From assembly GCF_017744115.1 (NCBI RefSeq), contig NZ_JAGHQW010000019.1, positions 1 to 64,000 on the forward strand: a stretch of DNA of 64,000 nucleotides, in the 5' to 3' direction. Positions within the stretch are counted from its first letter, which is position 1. Every line of letters begins with the position of its first letter. The position numbers and the translations under genes are program-made. Origin of the DNA: Salinisphaera sp. G21_0. Its GTDB lineage: Bacteria; Pseudomonadota; Gammaproteobacteria; Pseudomonadales; Endozoicomonadaceae. Shown in pieces: positions 55,258-64,000 of the stretch. The notes below the pieces were generated by a model. That model made no database searches, had not been told where the DNA came from, and was given only the letters and a program-made list of their open reading frames with translations.

Positions 55258-55476
55258 AACCACAAAGTCACCAAGACACAAAGTAAAGGCGCTTTGATGG
55301 TAAGAGCTTCGCTCTTACCTTTGCGCTTCTTTGCCGTGAAAGAAAAATTGCCACGGAGACACAGAGGCACGGAGACAAGATAAAGTTTTACCTCTGTGTC
55401 TCCGTGCCTCCGTGGCAAATCTTTCATACCAGAAGGTGACGAACAATCGTCATGAGTATTTGTGGTGCAAAAAAAG
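55258..55476. repeat. compound palindromic repeat block (second copy)
   Basis: Near-identical from about 55333 to 55475 to 12932-13075, including the GCCACGGAG...CCGTGGC palindrome (55350-55416). The left part is an ACCACAAAG-type palindrome with a different centre. It lies between convergent genes. No real gene inside. Confidence 0.8.
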
Positions 55477-55480
55477 TCTT

Positions 55481-57241
55481 TTAAGTACGTCCGTCTTCCC
55501 CTTCACCCACCGTGCGCAGCCCGATATCTGATCGTTGCACGGTTACCCGCTCGCCCGGTAGTTCGGCTGGTGCTTTATAAAAGTGCAGTTCCCGCTGCGG
55601 GAATGGAATGGTGATGCCTTCCCGGTCAAACCGGACTTTTACTTCACGGGTAATATCCCAGTACACATCCCAGTAGTCGTCTGTTTTTACCCAGGGACGA
55701 ACGACAAAATCCACGGATGACTCATTGAGCACATGCAGACGAATCAAATGCTCTGGCGTTTTCAGGATTTTCGGATGGCTGCTGACAATATCTTCGAGAA
55801 TCCCTTCTACCTGCTCAACATTGTCGCCGTAGGCAACCCCGAAGACCATATCCACCCGGCGGATTCGTTCCGAGGTGATGTTTTTGATGGTTTCTCCCCA
55901 GATCTTGGCATTAGGCACCATAAAGACCTGGTTATCGAAGGTGCGAATGGTGGTGTTGACCAGGCTCATCTTGCCGACTTTACCGGCAACACCGCCGGCC
56001 TCAACAAAGTCACCCACATCAAAAGGGCGGTAGATCAGGATCATCATTCCGGAGGCGAAGTTGGACAGGGTATCCTGCAGGGCAAAACCGATGACAATAC
56101 CGGCAACACCGAGACCGGTCAGTACCGGTGTCAGGTCCAGACCCACCTGTGCCAGGGCGAACAGGAGGCCAAAGATGATCACCAGGTTACCACCGACATT
56201 GATAAAAAATTCCTGAACCAGTGTACTGAAACGGGCTTTTTTATGGGTGACGGCACGGGATATTCCCCGCCGAACCAGACGCGCTAACACTATGGCTGCC
56301 GCCATCAGGGCGGCAAACAGGAACAGGCGGGAGAGGATGCCGCCCAGATTGGCTTTGAACCAGTGCGTCAGGTCGTCCCATAGCCCGACAATTACCGCAC
56401 GCAGCGTATCAAAGTTAACCACGGCTTCGGCCAGATTGCCGGTTGCCTTGAAGATCAGTTCATTGTAATGATCCACCGGCAGCCCCTGTTCTTCCATCAT
56501 CATTACGATCTGCCTCAGGTTAGCGACCGCGCTGCGCACCAGGCGATCCTGGTTGGCAATTTTGCTTTCCAGAGAGCTGCGGGCATCAGCAGGAAGGGAT
56601 TTAAGCTCGGTCTGCAACAGCTCTTTCTGACGGTTATTGTTGCGCAGGTAGGTAGCCATAAACTCGGCATAGCGAGTGATCTCATGGTCAAGCTTCTGCT
56701 GTAATGCGGTGGTATCAACCTGCCAGCTTTTCAGTAAATTCAGGTTATCCAGCCTTTCGCTCTGTAGCCAGTTGATATAGGCGTAAAAGTCATTGATATT
56801 GAACAGCACCAGCAATTGTTCATCGGTTTCAGCCTGTTCGTATTGTTCAAACATTTTACGCAGGTCGGATGAGGCGGGGGTCAGTCGGGCTTCAAAAAAG
56901 CGATTTTCTGCGTTCACCACCTCCTCGCCCAGTTGTACGGCTGCTGTTGTATTAACGACCTTAACCTGGTCCAGGAAATTATTTACCCGTTGAGTGGTCG
57001 TGCGAATATCAGAGACGATCTGTTGCTGAATCAGGTCGCGGCCCATTTCGGATGTGGTTGTCTTCCAGCTGGCTTCCATTTGGAGCACACGCGTGCCGGT
57101 GGCTTTAATATCCTTTATTACCGCAGCATGAGCATCAATCAGCTCAGTTGGTAACGGTGGCTGGGGAGCGATGTTGCCGGTGGTGTCTGTAAAGGCGTTG
57201 AAGGAAAAAAACAGTAATATCCAGACAAGGTTTCTGAACAT
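55481..57241 (-). CDS. MscS-family mechanosensitive channel
   Basis: 586 aa. A signal-like segment (residues 1-18) is followed by a long periplasmic coiled-coil region (30-270), two membrane helices (300-325, 345-368) and the pore helix VLTGLGVAGIVIGFALQDTL (about 374-393). The cytoplasmic vestibule signature YRPFDVGDFVEAGGVAGKV and FMVPNAKI follow. Larger than MscS itself (286 aa), nearer the extended MscS-like proteins. Releases solutes on osmotic downshock. Single gene. Confidence 0.9.
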   Translation of the reverse strand: MFRNLVWILLFFSFNAFTDTTGNIAPQPPLPTELIDAHAAVIKDIKATGTRVLQMEASWKTTTSEMGRDLIQQQIVSDIRTTTQRVNNFLDQVKVVNTTAAVQLGEEVVNAENRFFEARLTPASSDLRKMFEQYEQAETDEQLLVLFNINDFYAYINWLQSERLDNLNLLKSWQVDTTALQQKLDHEITRYAEFMATYLRNNNRQKELLQTELKSLPADARSSLESKIANQDRLVRSAVANLRQIVMMMEEQGLPVDHYNELIFKATGNLAEAVVNFDTLRAVIVGLWDDLTHWFKANLGGILSRLFLFAALMAAAIVLARLVRRGISRAVTHKKARFSTLVQEFFINVGGNLVIIFGLLFALAQVGLDLTPVLTGLGVAGIVIGFALQDTLSNFASGMMILIYRPFDVGDFVEAGGVAGKVGKMSLVNTTIRTFDNQVFMVPNAKIWGETIKNITSERIRRVDMVFGVAYGDNVEQVEGILEDIVSSHPKILKTPEHLIRLHVLNESSVDFVVRPWVKTDDYWDVYWDITREVKVRFDREGITIPFPQRELHFYKAPAELPGERVTVQRSDIGLRTVGEGEDGRT

Positions 57242-57345
57242 CGGAAGTCTCCGAAAGGAACATCAGTTTCTGTTCCGGTTTAGGTGTTGATTGTTTCTCA
57301 GGCTTGAACGGGAACGGGATTCTATGTCCTGCGTACAAAGCCTGA

Positions 57346-58485
57346 TCAGTCGGTTACATTTATTTTGCCACACAAGGCTCTCACGGATAGCCTGGTTCTT
57401 TGTCCGAGAGGTTCGTCATGGTTGGCAACAGTCACTTCACAATTAAGTCCCATAGTTTCAACTTTTACCCGTGTGCCATCAACTGCGATACGGATATTCC
57501 CCACCTGCGAAGCGATTAATCCCCCATGTTTGATCTGATAGTCATTATCAGTGGTGACATGCCCGTTAAAGCTGAAGATTTTAAGAGGCTGAGCAAACGC
57601 CTGTGGTAATTTGACAGTAACATCACTATCAATGCCGCGAGAGGCAATCTTAAGGTAGCCGTTACCCAGTATCTCCGGGTTTGCTAATGCCGTAACTGAC
57701 ACGGTATTTTGGTGCTGTGGATGTTGTTCAGTAAGCACTATATCGCCTTGCCTGGTAAAAATATCAAGACCCTTAATCTGATTAAGCGGATACTCCCGGA
57801 CTTGATCAGGGTGGCCAGACACGGGAAGGCTGATCGGGATCTGATGAAGGGGTTGCGAAACGGAGGCATAGGGATCTGGAGGATTGCTGTTATTTGACAA
57901 TGGGCGTGTACCTGCTGATGAGGCTAATAAATCTGGCAGAGCACCATATCCAAAAATTGGTATTATAGTTCCAGTTACTCTCGCAGAGCTCAAGTCTACC
58001 CTGGAAGACACTGGACGGGAGGGCTGATGTCTTGCTGTGCCACTGGCGGGCCGACTTTCCAGTGCTGCCAATGCAGCCTGTTGCTTCTCGCTTTTGCTGG
58101 TATCGGTGCCGGTTGCCTCGATATCTGTAAAGTGTTCCAACAAGCGTTCTATCTGGTTGTTCACTATTCTACCCATCGGTTTAAGATCGCCACTCGGGGT
58201 GTTGGTTAACGGTTTTCTGTCCATTGGGCACACTTTCGGGGTTGTCAGCTGGTTGTAGCATGAGGCACACAGGACTGCCTCACAGCACCTTGTTTGCAAA
58301 GGCTTGCTGTGTACATCTGCGCAGACAATACACTGATAAAAGGACAGGCTCGTTAGAGCACCAGCCCGGATAGCTCTGAGGGTTTCGGTTCCGGCCAGGG
58401 ATGTGAGTACTTTTTGCTGGCCAGTAGTGGAGGAAATAAAATCAATCAATGATGTTTGTTGTTGTGAAATTTGCGAAACATTCAT
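57346..58485 (-). CDS. TRAF-like RING finger protein with C-terminal beta repeat domain
   Basis: 379 aa. A RING-like module at 52-89: C52-x2-C55, C67, C68, C73-x2-C76, C86-x2-D89. This resembles TRAF-type RINGs (CxxC, QTxCG, CxxC, CPxD), but Glu69 or Cys68 stands where the usual His would be. The C-terminal half (about 220-379) has short beta repeats like bacterial DUF4097 domains (GYLKIASRGIDSDVTVKLP, GNIRIAVDGTRVKVETMG). A eukaryote-like head joined to a bacterial-type tail is unusual. No signal peptide. ATG 58485. Host ubiquitin interference is inferred; it could instead be a structural zinc module. Confidence 0.7.
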   Translation of the reverse strand: MNVSQISQQQTSLIDFISSTTGQQKVLTSLAGTETLRAIRAGALTSLSFYQCIVCADVHSKPLQTRCCEAVLCASCYNQLTTPKVCPMDRKPLTNTPSGDLKPMGRIVNNQIERLLEHFTDIEATGTDTSKSEKQQAALAALESRPASGTARHQPSRPVSSRVDLSSARVTGTIIPIFGYGALPDLLASSAGTRPLSNNSNPPDPYASVSQPLHQIPISLPVSGHPDQVREYPLNQIKGLDIFTRQGDIVLTEQHPQHQNTVSVTALANPEILGNGYLKIASRGIDSDVTVKLPQAFAQPLKIFSFNGHVTTDNDYQIKHGGLIASQVGNIRIAVDGTRVKVETMGLNCEVTVANHDEPLGQRTRLSVRALCGKINVTD

Positions 58486-58700
58486 AAAAAATCTCCTGAT
58501 CGATTGCAGGCGTCGGCGATTAATCCTGAAAGTTCAAATTTAAAGAAATATTCAAATGTTGCATTTTGGCCAAAACATAATAATTTAAGGTTTGAAAATG
58601 AGATAGTATCTTCGTAATTTATTTTCCCAATAGAAACATCAAAACAGAAAAATCAAAGCAAATTAATAATCATGAATTCAGGAATAAAAGGTTTTACAAA

Positions 58701-58973
58701 ATGAATACTAACTTTGCTGCTGATTGTCGTGTAACCCAAGGAAGCTATTTTCCTGATAATGCTGGTAGTGGTAGTTCCGGGGTTGCCTTAAATGTCAGGC
58801 ATATGAATAGGGGGATTGGACATGTGAAACTTCCTCACGCCATGTTGTCCATGCTTAAGGAAATAACATTATCTCCTGACCAGCAAAACGATTTTACAGC
58901 ACGGCTTAAAAAGCATGAGCAAGAATGCAGTCAATGCACTAAAAATGCCTTGAAAAGGTTGTCATCCGAATAG
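58701..58973 (+). CDS. hypothetical protein, 90 aa
   Basis: Not recognised. ATG 58701 with AAAGG upstream. Soluble; the C-terminal third is charged and helical with two cysteines (HEQECSQCTKNALKR), perhaps a metal or disulfide site. Divergent from the TRAF-like RING gene across 215 AT-rich bases and AT-rich itself; possibly a partner of it. Confidence 0.5.
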   Translation: MNTNFAADCRVTQGSYFPDNAGSGSSGVALNVRHMNRGIGHVKLPHAMLSMLKEITLSPDQQNDFTARLKKHEQECSQCTKNALKRLSSE

Positions 58974-59027
58974 AATCCCTGCAAATACTGCCAGAATTGA
59001 GAAAAATTCTTTTTCTCCGGATGGGAT

Positions 59028-59049
59028 AAGGCTGGCAAAGGCCAGCCTT
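59028..59049. terminator. hairpin between convergent genes
   Basis: AAGGCTGGC (59028-59036) pairs exactly with GCCAGCCTT (59041-59049), loop AAAG, between the convergent 90-aa gene and mmsA. Likely bidirectional. Confidence 0.6.
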
Positions 59050-59056
59050 TGAATGG

Positions 59057-60562
59057 TTATTTCAGATTGATTGTCAGGTTTGGCTGATCACTTTGTTTAA
59101 CCGCCTCTTCATCATAGTTCCAGAGGGAGGTCACGGTTTTCGTTTCTGTATAGAAACGCACCGCCTGCTTGCCATAGGCATGGAGGTCACCCATAAACGA
59201 ACCTTTCCAGCCGGTGAATGAGAAGAAGGGGAGGGGGACAGGAATAGGAATATTAATACCTACCTGACCCACTTCAATGTCACGCTGGTATTTACGGGCA
59301 GCAGCACCAGAGCTGGTAAAGATTGATGTGCCATTGCCGTATGGGTTGGCATTGATCAGCTCAATGGCTTCCGCCAGTGTATCCACCGTTATGCAGCAGA
59401 GCACCGGGCCAAAGATCTCTTCCCGGTAGATGGCCATCTCCGTGGTGACATCGGTAAACAGTGTTGGCCCGACCCAGTTGCCTTCCGGAAGTCCTGCAAC
59501 CGTGCAGTCACTGCCGTCCAGCAGGCAGGTTGCTCCTTCTTCCCTGCCTTTGGCAATTAACCCCAGTACACGATTTTTGGCGGTTTTGGAGATGACTGGG
59601 CCGTAGCCGGCTTTGGGGTCGTCCCAGGCACCCGGTTTAACAACGGATAGCTGGTCTTTCAGCGCATCAATCCAGTGTTTACTGTCCCCGACAAACACCG
59701 CCACGCTGATGGCCATGCAGCGTTGACCGGCAGCCCCCACGGATGCACCAACAAGACCATTCAATACCCGGTCTTTGTTGGCATCGGGCATGATCACCAT
59801 ATGGTTTTTCGCCCCCGCCATACACTGTGCACGCTTCATATTTGCGGTGGCTGTCTTGTAGATGTATTGACCAACAGGTACCGAGCCTACAAACGACACC
59901 GCTTTGGTATCAGGGTGATTCAGGAGGTAGTCTACCTGCTCTTTACCGCCATGAATGGCTTGCAGTACCCCCTTGGGAGCACCCGCTGCCACAAACAGCT
60001 CAATCAGGCGCATCACCGTGAGCGGTACCTGCTCTGAGGGCTTCAGAATAAATGTATTGCCTGCGGCAATCGCCAGAGGGTACATCCACAGTGGAATCAT
60101 GGCCGGAAAGTTAAATGGGCTGATACCAACACAAACGCCCAGGGGCTGGGTATAGCTACAGGTGTCGATATTGCTGGCCACATTCTCAACGGTTTCACCC
60201 ATCATGGCTGAAGGGATATTGGCCGCCTGTTCGACCACTTCAATGCCACGCCATACATCGCCCCTGGCATCAGCAAACGTTTTGCCGGTATCCAGGGAAA
60301 CCAGTTCTGCAAGGGCATCATGGTTTTCTTTAAGCAGGGCAACATAGCGCATCATCAGACGAGCACGGTCCGATACCGGGACATCCCGCCACTGCTTAAA
60401 GGCCGCTTTGGCACTTGCCACGGCTTTTTCCATTTCGGCTTCGGTGGCAAAGGGCAGTTCCGCCAGTAGTTCCTGGGTTGCAGGGTTGGTGACAGGAATA
60501 AACTGTGAGCTTTCACTGGCGATGAATTCGCCATCAATAAACAGGGGGATTCTATTGGGCAT
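59057..60562 (-). CDS. mmsA: CoA-acylating methylmalonate-semialdehyde dehydrogenase
   Basis: 501 aa, MmsA family: [33 protein letters not shown] and catalytic Cys282 in [11 protein letters not shown]. Converts (methyl)malonate semialdehyde to propionyl- or acetyl-CoA, in valine, beta-alanine or inositol breakdown. A paralogue of the DddC-like protein at 26915-28411 (498 aa) but clearly divergent, so it probably has the housekeeping role. An aminotransferase gene lies just upstream on the same strand, suggesting amino acid or beta-alanine catabolism. Confidence 0.9.
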   Translation of the reverse strand: MPNRIPLFIDGEFIASESSQFIPVTNPATQELLAELPFATEAEMEKAVASAKAAFKQWRDVPVSDRARLMMRYVALLKENHDALAELVSLDTGKTFADARGDVWRGIEVVEQAANIPSAMMGETVENVASNIDTCSYTQPLGVCVGISPFNFPAMIPLWMYPLAIAAGNTFILKPSEQVPLTVMRLIELFVAAGAPKGVLQAIHGGKEQVDYLLNHPDTKAVSFVGSVPVGQYIYKTATANMKRAQCMAGAKNHMVIMPDANKDRVLNGLVGASVGAAGQRCMAISVAVFVGDSKHWIDALKDQLSVVKPGAWDDPKAGYGPVISKTAKNRVLGLIAKGREEGATCLLDGSDCTVAGLPEGNWVGPTLFTDVTTEMAIYREEIFGPVLCCITVDTLAEAIELINANPYGNGTSIFTSSGAAARKYQRDIEVGQVGINIPIPVPLPFFSFTGWKGSFMGDLHAYGKQAVRFYTETKTVTSLWNYDEEAVKQSDQPNLTINLK

Positions 60563-60692
60563 GGGATTACCTGTCTTATTTTATGATTAAGCGTGCTTTT
60601 CCCTTCCCAGAGGATCTGGAGTTACTGTGCGCTCTTGCGGCTGCGAAGCAACTCCAGCTCCTTTGGGGATATAGCCAATACATCTTAATGGC

Positions 60693-60720
60693 AGGCTCAA
60701 AGGGTTTGCCATTTGAGCCT
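60693..60720. terminator. hairpin after the aminotransferase gene
   Basis: AGGCTCAAA (60693-60701) pairs with TTTGAGCCT (60712-60720), loop 10, directly beyond the aminotransferase stop. No T run in that direction, so termination is uncertain. Confidence 0.35.
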
Positions 60721-60726
60721 TTCTTT

Positions 60727-61905
60727 CTATTGATAAACAGAGATAGCGGCCTTTACCGCTTCGCCGGGTGTGAACCTGTGGCCTTGTCTCAGCAGCGCAG
60801 ATTCCAACGCTGAGAGACAGTGCAATACATTGGTTTGATTAGCGGCATACCCCATCAGGCCGATCCGCCACACTTTGCCGGCAAACGCGCCGAGACCCGC
60901 GCCAATCTCCAGGTTATATTCCGCCAATAGTTGCTGTCGAACCGCAAGGTCATCGACACCTTCCGGTATGACCACGGCATTCAGCTGGGCCAGTCGCTCC
61001 TCTTCAGGAACCAGCATTTCCAGTCCCATGGCGGCCAGTCCGGCAACCAGTGCCTGATGATGCCGCTGGTGCCGCTGCCAGCTGTTGTCCAGCCCCTCTT
61101 CCTGCAACAGGCAGAGCGCTTCGTGCAAGGCGTATAATTGGTTGACGGGTGCCGTATGATGATAGGCTCTTTTGCCATCCCCCCCCCAATAGCCCATAAC
61201 CAGGTTCATATCGAGAAACCAGCTGCGTACCGGTGTTTTTCTGGCCTGAATTTTCTCCACAGCGGCTTCGCTGAAGCTGACCGGTGACAAGCCGGGAACA
61301 CAGGACAGGCACTTCTGGGAACCGGAATAAACGGCATCGACTCCCCACCCATCAACTTCCAGCTCTGAACCGGCCAGCGAGGTTACGGTGTCGACAATGG
61401 TCAGGCAATTATGCTTTCTGGCCAGCTGACAGAGTGTTTTTGCATCCGAACGTGCGCCGGTAGAGGTCTCGGCATGAACAAAAGCCAGAACTTTGGCATC
61501 GGGGTGGGCGTTCAGTGTTTCTTCCACGGCTTTCGGGTCTACCGCACGCCCCCAGTCAGAATCGACGGTAATCGCGGTACCGCCCATGCGTATGACGTTT
61601 TCTTTCATCCGGCCGCCAAAGACACCGTTTATACATACGATAACCTTGTCGCCTTCTTCGACCAGGTTGGCAAAACAGGCTTCCATTCCTGCCGAACCGG
61701 GTGCGGAAATGGGCAGTGTCAGCTGGTTGCTGGTCTTGAAGGCATATTGAATCAGTGATTTCAATTCATCCATCATCCGGATGAACTCAGGGTCCAGATG
61801 CCCAATGGTGGGTCGCGCCAGGGCTTCGGTAATTCTGGGGTGAACATCTGAGGGGCCGGGGCCCATCAGGGTGCGTTTCGGGGGGTGAAAAGGGGTGATA
61901 GTCAT
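60727..61905 (-). CDS. class V aminotransferase (serine-pyruvate / alanine-glyoxylate type)
   Basis: A 392-aa PLP enzyme of the AGXT group: GPGPSDVHPRI at the N-terminus, SAPGSAGMEACFANL, VDTVTSLAGSELEVDGWGVD and the PLP lysine Lys198 in YSGSQKCLS. Transfers amino groups among serine, alanine, glyoxylate and pyruvate by family knowledge; some members act on taurine or phosphonates. It lies 164 bp upstream of mmsA on the same strand. Substrate not decided by sequence. Confidence 0.88.
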   Translation of the reverse strand: MTITPFHPPKRTLMGPGPSDVHPRITEALARPTIGHLDPEFIRMMDELKSLIQYAFKTSNQLTLPISAPGSAGMEACFANLVEEGDKVIVCINGVFGGRMKENVIRMGGTAITVDSDWGRAVDPKAVEETLNAHPDAKVLAFVHAETSTGARSDAKTLCQLARKHNCLTIVDTVTSLAGSELEVDGWGVDAVYSGSQKCLSCVPGLSPVSFSEAAVEKIQARKTPVRSWFLDMNLVMGYWGGDGKRAYHHTAPVNQLYALHEALCLLQEEGLDNSWQRHQRHHQALVAGLAAMGLEMLVPEEERLAQLNAVVIPEGVDDLAVRQQLLAEYNLEIGAGLGAFAGKVWRIGLMGYAANQTNVLHCLSALESALLRQGHRFTPGEAVKAAISVYQ

Positions 61906-62023
61906 AACTGCCTGTTATTCTCCACTTATGGGCACTGCTGTCGTGTAGAGCGGGTACCAGTCTATTATTCTGGGGAAGCCTGACAGCAGAGGGCGTGTCA
62001 GGCAGGGCTTTTTGTCGATGTTT

Positions 62024-62506
62024 CTATTCGGCTCGCTTCAATACTACTTCGGGCAGCGGATATTCATCAACAACGACCTTACCAGAGGAAGGCATGATTT
62101 CCGCTTTGCCTTTCACAACGGTTTTACCATTCTGGTTGATCACATTGGTCGAGACGGTTGCACGTTTTCGCTGTTCGTTGATTTCCAGAATTTCCAGCTC
62201 AACCGTTACCGTATCACCGACTTTTACCGGGCGCAGGAATTTTAGCTCCTGGCCCAGATAGATACCACCGGGTCCCGGCAGTTTTGTCGCCAGGGCACAG
62301 GAAATCAGTGAGGCGGTCCACATGCCGTGGGCAATACGACCTTCGAACTGGGTGGTTGCGGCAAATGCCTCGTCCAGATGAACGGGATTAGTATCGCCGG
62401 ATACTTTGGCAAACAGCAGGAGGTCTTCGTCGGTCAGTGTGCGGGTCAGGCTGGCTCTGGTGCCAATGGTTAATGCTTCGAATGGGATATTTTCCAGCTT
62501 GCGCAT
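62024..62506 (-). CDS. MaoC-family (R)-enoyl-CoA hydratase
   Basis: 160 aa hot-dog fold protein. The hydratase-2 motif FAKVSGDTNPVHLDE (Asp38, Asn40, His43) and GRIAHGMWTASLIS are intact. Members such as PhaJ hydrate enoyl-CoA to (R)-3-hydroxyacyl-CoA, linking beta-oxidation with polyhydroxyalkanoate synthesis. Single gene; no pha genes in the window. Confidence 0.85.
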   Translation of the reverse strand: MRKLENIPFEALTIGTRASLTRTLTDEDLLLFAKVSGDTNPVHLDEAFAATTQFEGRIAHGMWTASLISCALATKLPGPGGIYLGQELKFLRPVKVGDTVTVELEILEINEQRKRATVSTNVINQNGKTVVKGKAEIMPSSGKVVVDEYPLPEVVLKRAE

Positions 62507-62636
62507 AAGTTAAGGCTCTATTGCTTTGTTAAGTATGGGTAACTGTTTGAGCAGTATATTTTCATTGGCAATGATTATCGCACCTATTGTGGGGTGTCGG
62601 GTACCGGAGAACTGCCGTCATGGTTTTTTCCTGACT

Positions 62637-63641
62637 TCAACGCTTTATTACCTGAGGGCAGGTGTCTGAATCGAGTGTGATTTGACTGCCGTGCCCGGAT
62701 TGCCGCTTTTCAAGCCAGTTGCACAGCTGATCAATCACTTCCTGATGGTTGGTTTCATGAAATAATTCGTGTCTGGCACCTGGGTATAGCGTCAATGTCG
62801 TATTGCTGTGACCAGAACTGATCCATGCCTTTTGCAGGTTTTTTAAGCCATCCGGTGCGCTGACAGGGTCTTGGTCTCCCCCTATGATTAGCACTGGCAG
62901 CTGGTGGTTAATCTTCTTTAACAGGCTTTTGGAACTGATTTCCTGCAGCCCCCCGAACAGGTCATGCCAGAGCTGGTTGCTGCAACGAAAACCACAAAGC
63001 GGATCCTTGACATATCGCATAACCGATTCAGGATTGCGGCTTAACCAGTCAAACTCGGTCGTATTGGGTTTAAAGCGGTTGTTGTATCCGGCAAATGTCA
63101 GTTGGTGGATGACAGGGCTGTGCCCCATCACTCCCTGGCGCAGGGTTTCAATTTTGGCGATCAGCCGGGCCAGCATCAGCAATGGCTTGGCCACAAAGTT
63201 TGACCCGGAGAGAATGGCACCGGATATATTGGGGTTATGCCTGCCCAGATAACTTTGCAGTATATAACTTCCCATGCTGTGACCCAGAAGAAAGCAGGGT
63301 AGAGTTGGGTGCTGGGCAAGAGTGTGGTCAACAACCCGCTTCAGGTCCTGAACCACATTATTCCACCCATCATGATCACCAAAATGCCCCTGGCTGGACG
63401 TTTTATCTTTGTTGATGGTTGCGCCATGCCCGCGGTGATCATGGGCATAGACATGAAACCCTCTTCTGGTCAGCTGCTCAGCCAGCTCTTGGTAGCGGGC
63501 ACCGTGCTCAGCCATGCCATGACTGATATGTAGCACAGCCTTTGGATTTTTTTTCACCAGCCACTGGTAAACCGGAATACGGTGGTGGCCTGATTGGCTG
63601 TTGATGGTTACCAGTGATGGTGGCGATTCCGGGTGGGTCAT
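62637..63641 (-). CDS. alpha/beta hydrolase, monoacylglycerol lipase-like
   Basis: 334 aa. Catalytic triad: Ser122 in LLGHSMGSY, Asp in GGDQDPVSAP and His in PGARHELFHE. HISHGMAEHGARY supplies the oxyanion loop as in monoglyceride lipase/lysophospholipase (PldB-like) enzymes. No signal peptide, so cytoplasmic or peripheral membrane. Likely hydrolyses monoacylglycerols or lysophospholipids, possibly host-derived. Confidence 0.87.
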   Translation of the reverse strand: MTHPESPPSLVTINSQSGHHRIPVYQWLVKKNPKAVLHISHGMAEHGARYQELAEQLTRRGFHVYAHDHRGHGATINKDKTSSQGHFGDHDGWNNVVQDLKRVVDHTLAQHPTLPCFLLGHSMGSYILQSYLGRHNPNISGAILSGSNFVAKPLLMLARLIAKIETLRQGVMGHSPVIHQLTFAGYNNRFKPNTTEFDWLSRNPESVMRYVKDPLCGFRCSNQLWHDLFGGLQEISSKSLLKKINHQLPVLIIGGDQDPVSAPDGLKNLQKAWISSGHSNTTLTLYPGARHELFHETNHQEVIDQLCNWLEKRQSGHGSQITLDSDTCPQVIKR

Positions 63642-63677
63642 ACGGCATCCTTGAATAGGCTATTAGATTCATTATGC

Positions 63678-63926
63678 TTAACATCTGAATTGAATGGAAA
63701 CTGGCTCGAGTATCTTCACGTTTATTTTATCAAAGTGTGGCTGAAGGTTGTCCGTAGTGATCACGGACAGTGCCTCTACCTCAATCATCTGTTCAATATC
63801 AAAAGAGGTGGCGTCACCGGAGCGGCTATCGATCAGCTTGTATTTTTGCAGTGATAAAATCGTCCTCACTGACACATCACCATTATCAAGAACTCTTGCT
63901 TCCGTTCTTATTGCTCTTTCAGGCAT
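63678..63926 (-). CDS. hypothetical protein, 82 aa
   Basis: Not recognised. An ATG at 63926 (a TTG two codons earlier is also in frame) opens a frame with natural amino acid use (DNGDVSVRTILSLQKYKLID). Soluble, acidic, no motif. It lies 36 bp upstream of the lipase gene on the same strand. The opposite-strand frames here look like shadows. Confidence 0.4.
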   Translation of the reverse strand: MPERAIRTEARVLDNGDVSVRTILSLQKYKLIDSRSGDATSFDIEQMIEVEALSVITTDNLQPHFDKINVKILEPVSIQFRC

Positions 63927-63948
63927 TGACAAACTCAGGTTTTTTCCA

Positions 63949-64000
63949 ATGAAATACAGATTTAATAAATTGTGGAAAATATTGGCAGATCGTTGGCTAC
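63949..64000 (+). CDS. possible start of an XRE-type regulator (partial)
   Basis: ATG 63949 opens a frame MKYRFNKLWKILADRWL running off the window. The pattern NKLWK(I/L)L.DR resembles the N-terminus of small XRE/YozG-type helix-turn-helix proteins. AGG lies nine bases upstream. Only 17 codons are visible, so this is tentative. Confidence 0.25.
   Translation, partial: MKYRFNKLWKILADRWL

Overview
The window looks like chromosomal DNA of a marine, animal-associated gammaproteobacterium, most probably Endozoicomonas or a close relative. That placement is inference. It rests on standard gammaproteobacterial genes (malEFGK, glgPB, ydiJ, the yeaG/yeaH/ycgB stress operon, ettA, glyA, nrdR, nrdDG), a complete dddD-type cluster for dimethylsulfoniopropionate (DMSP) breakdown, and an unusual load of eukaryote-like proteins. 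No rRNA, tRNA, CRISPR array, prophage or complete insertion sequence was seen.

Layout. 0-1 kb: an IS21-type transposase remnant and two small unknown genes. 1-12.8 kb: maltose/maltodextrin import (malEFGK, leftward) back to back with glycogen phosphorylase and branching enzyme (rightward), then a methyltransferase and a TorD-like chaperone. An 18-bp perfect palindrome lies in the divergent mal/glg control region. 13-20 kb: a YdiJ-like FAD/Fe-S dehydrogenase, a DUF4202 protein, an NAD(P)-binding protein, a VRR-NUC nuclease and a solitary CcdA-like antitoxin. 20.3-25.2 kb: prkA(yeaG)-yeaH-spoVR(ycgB), in which the first two genes each carry a one-base frameshift while spoVR is intact. 25.5-34.8 kb: the DMSP island, dddR-dddC-dddB-dddT leftward and dddD rightward, bracketed by two kinds of direct repeat. 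Together its genes would import DMSP, release dimethyl sulfide, and carry the C3 product through malonate semialdehyde to acetyl-CoA.

35-58.6 kb is a mosaic. Core genes (ettA, glyA, nrdR, a membrane metallopeptidase, a LysE exporter, nrdDG, a UPF0149/SEC-C protein, an MscS-type channel) alternate with AT-rich eukaryote-like genes: two tandem RING-H2 proteins, two SET-domain proteins, an RBR-like (RING-IBR-RING2) protein with a cysteine at the expected catalytic site, a six-finger C2H2 zinc-finger protein, and a TRAF-like RING protein. A VapBC toxin-antitoxin pair and a repeat-bearing orphan also lie here. These look like host-directed effectors acting on ubiquitin and chromatin. No secretion system is visible in the window and none of them has an obvious Sec signal.

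58.7-64 kb: a second MmsA-type dehydrogenase, a class V aminotransferase, a MaoC-type hydratase, a monoacylglycerol-lipase-like hydrolase and edge fragments.

The whole window is seeded with short non-autonomous repeats. At least three families have long terminal inverted repeats (about 130-175 bp per element), and there are several palindromic REP-like families. Some elements abut or overlap stop or start codons. The eukaryote-like genes and the repeat-bracketed DMSP island are the most interesting content.
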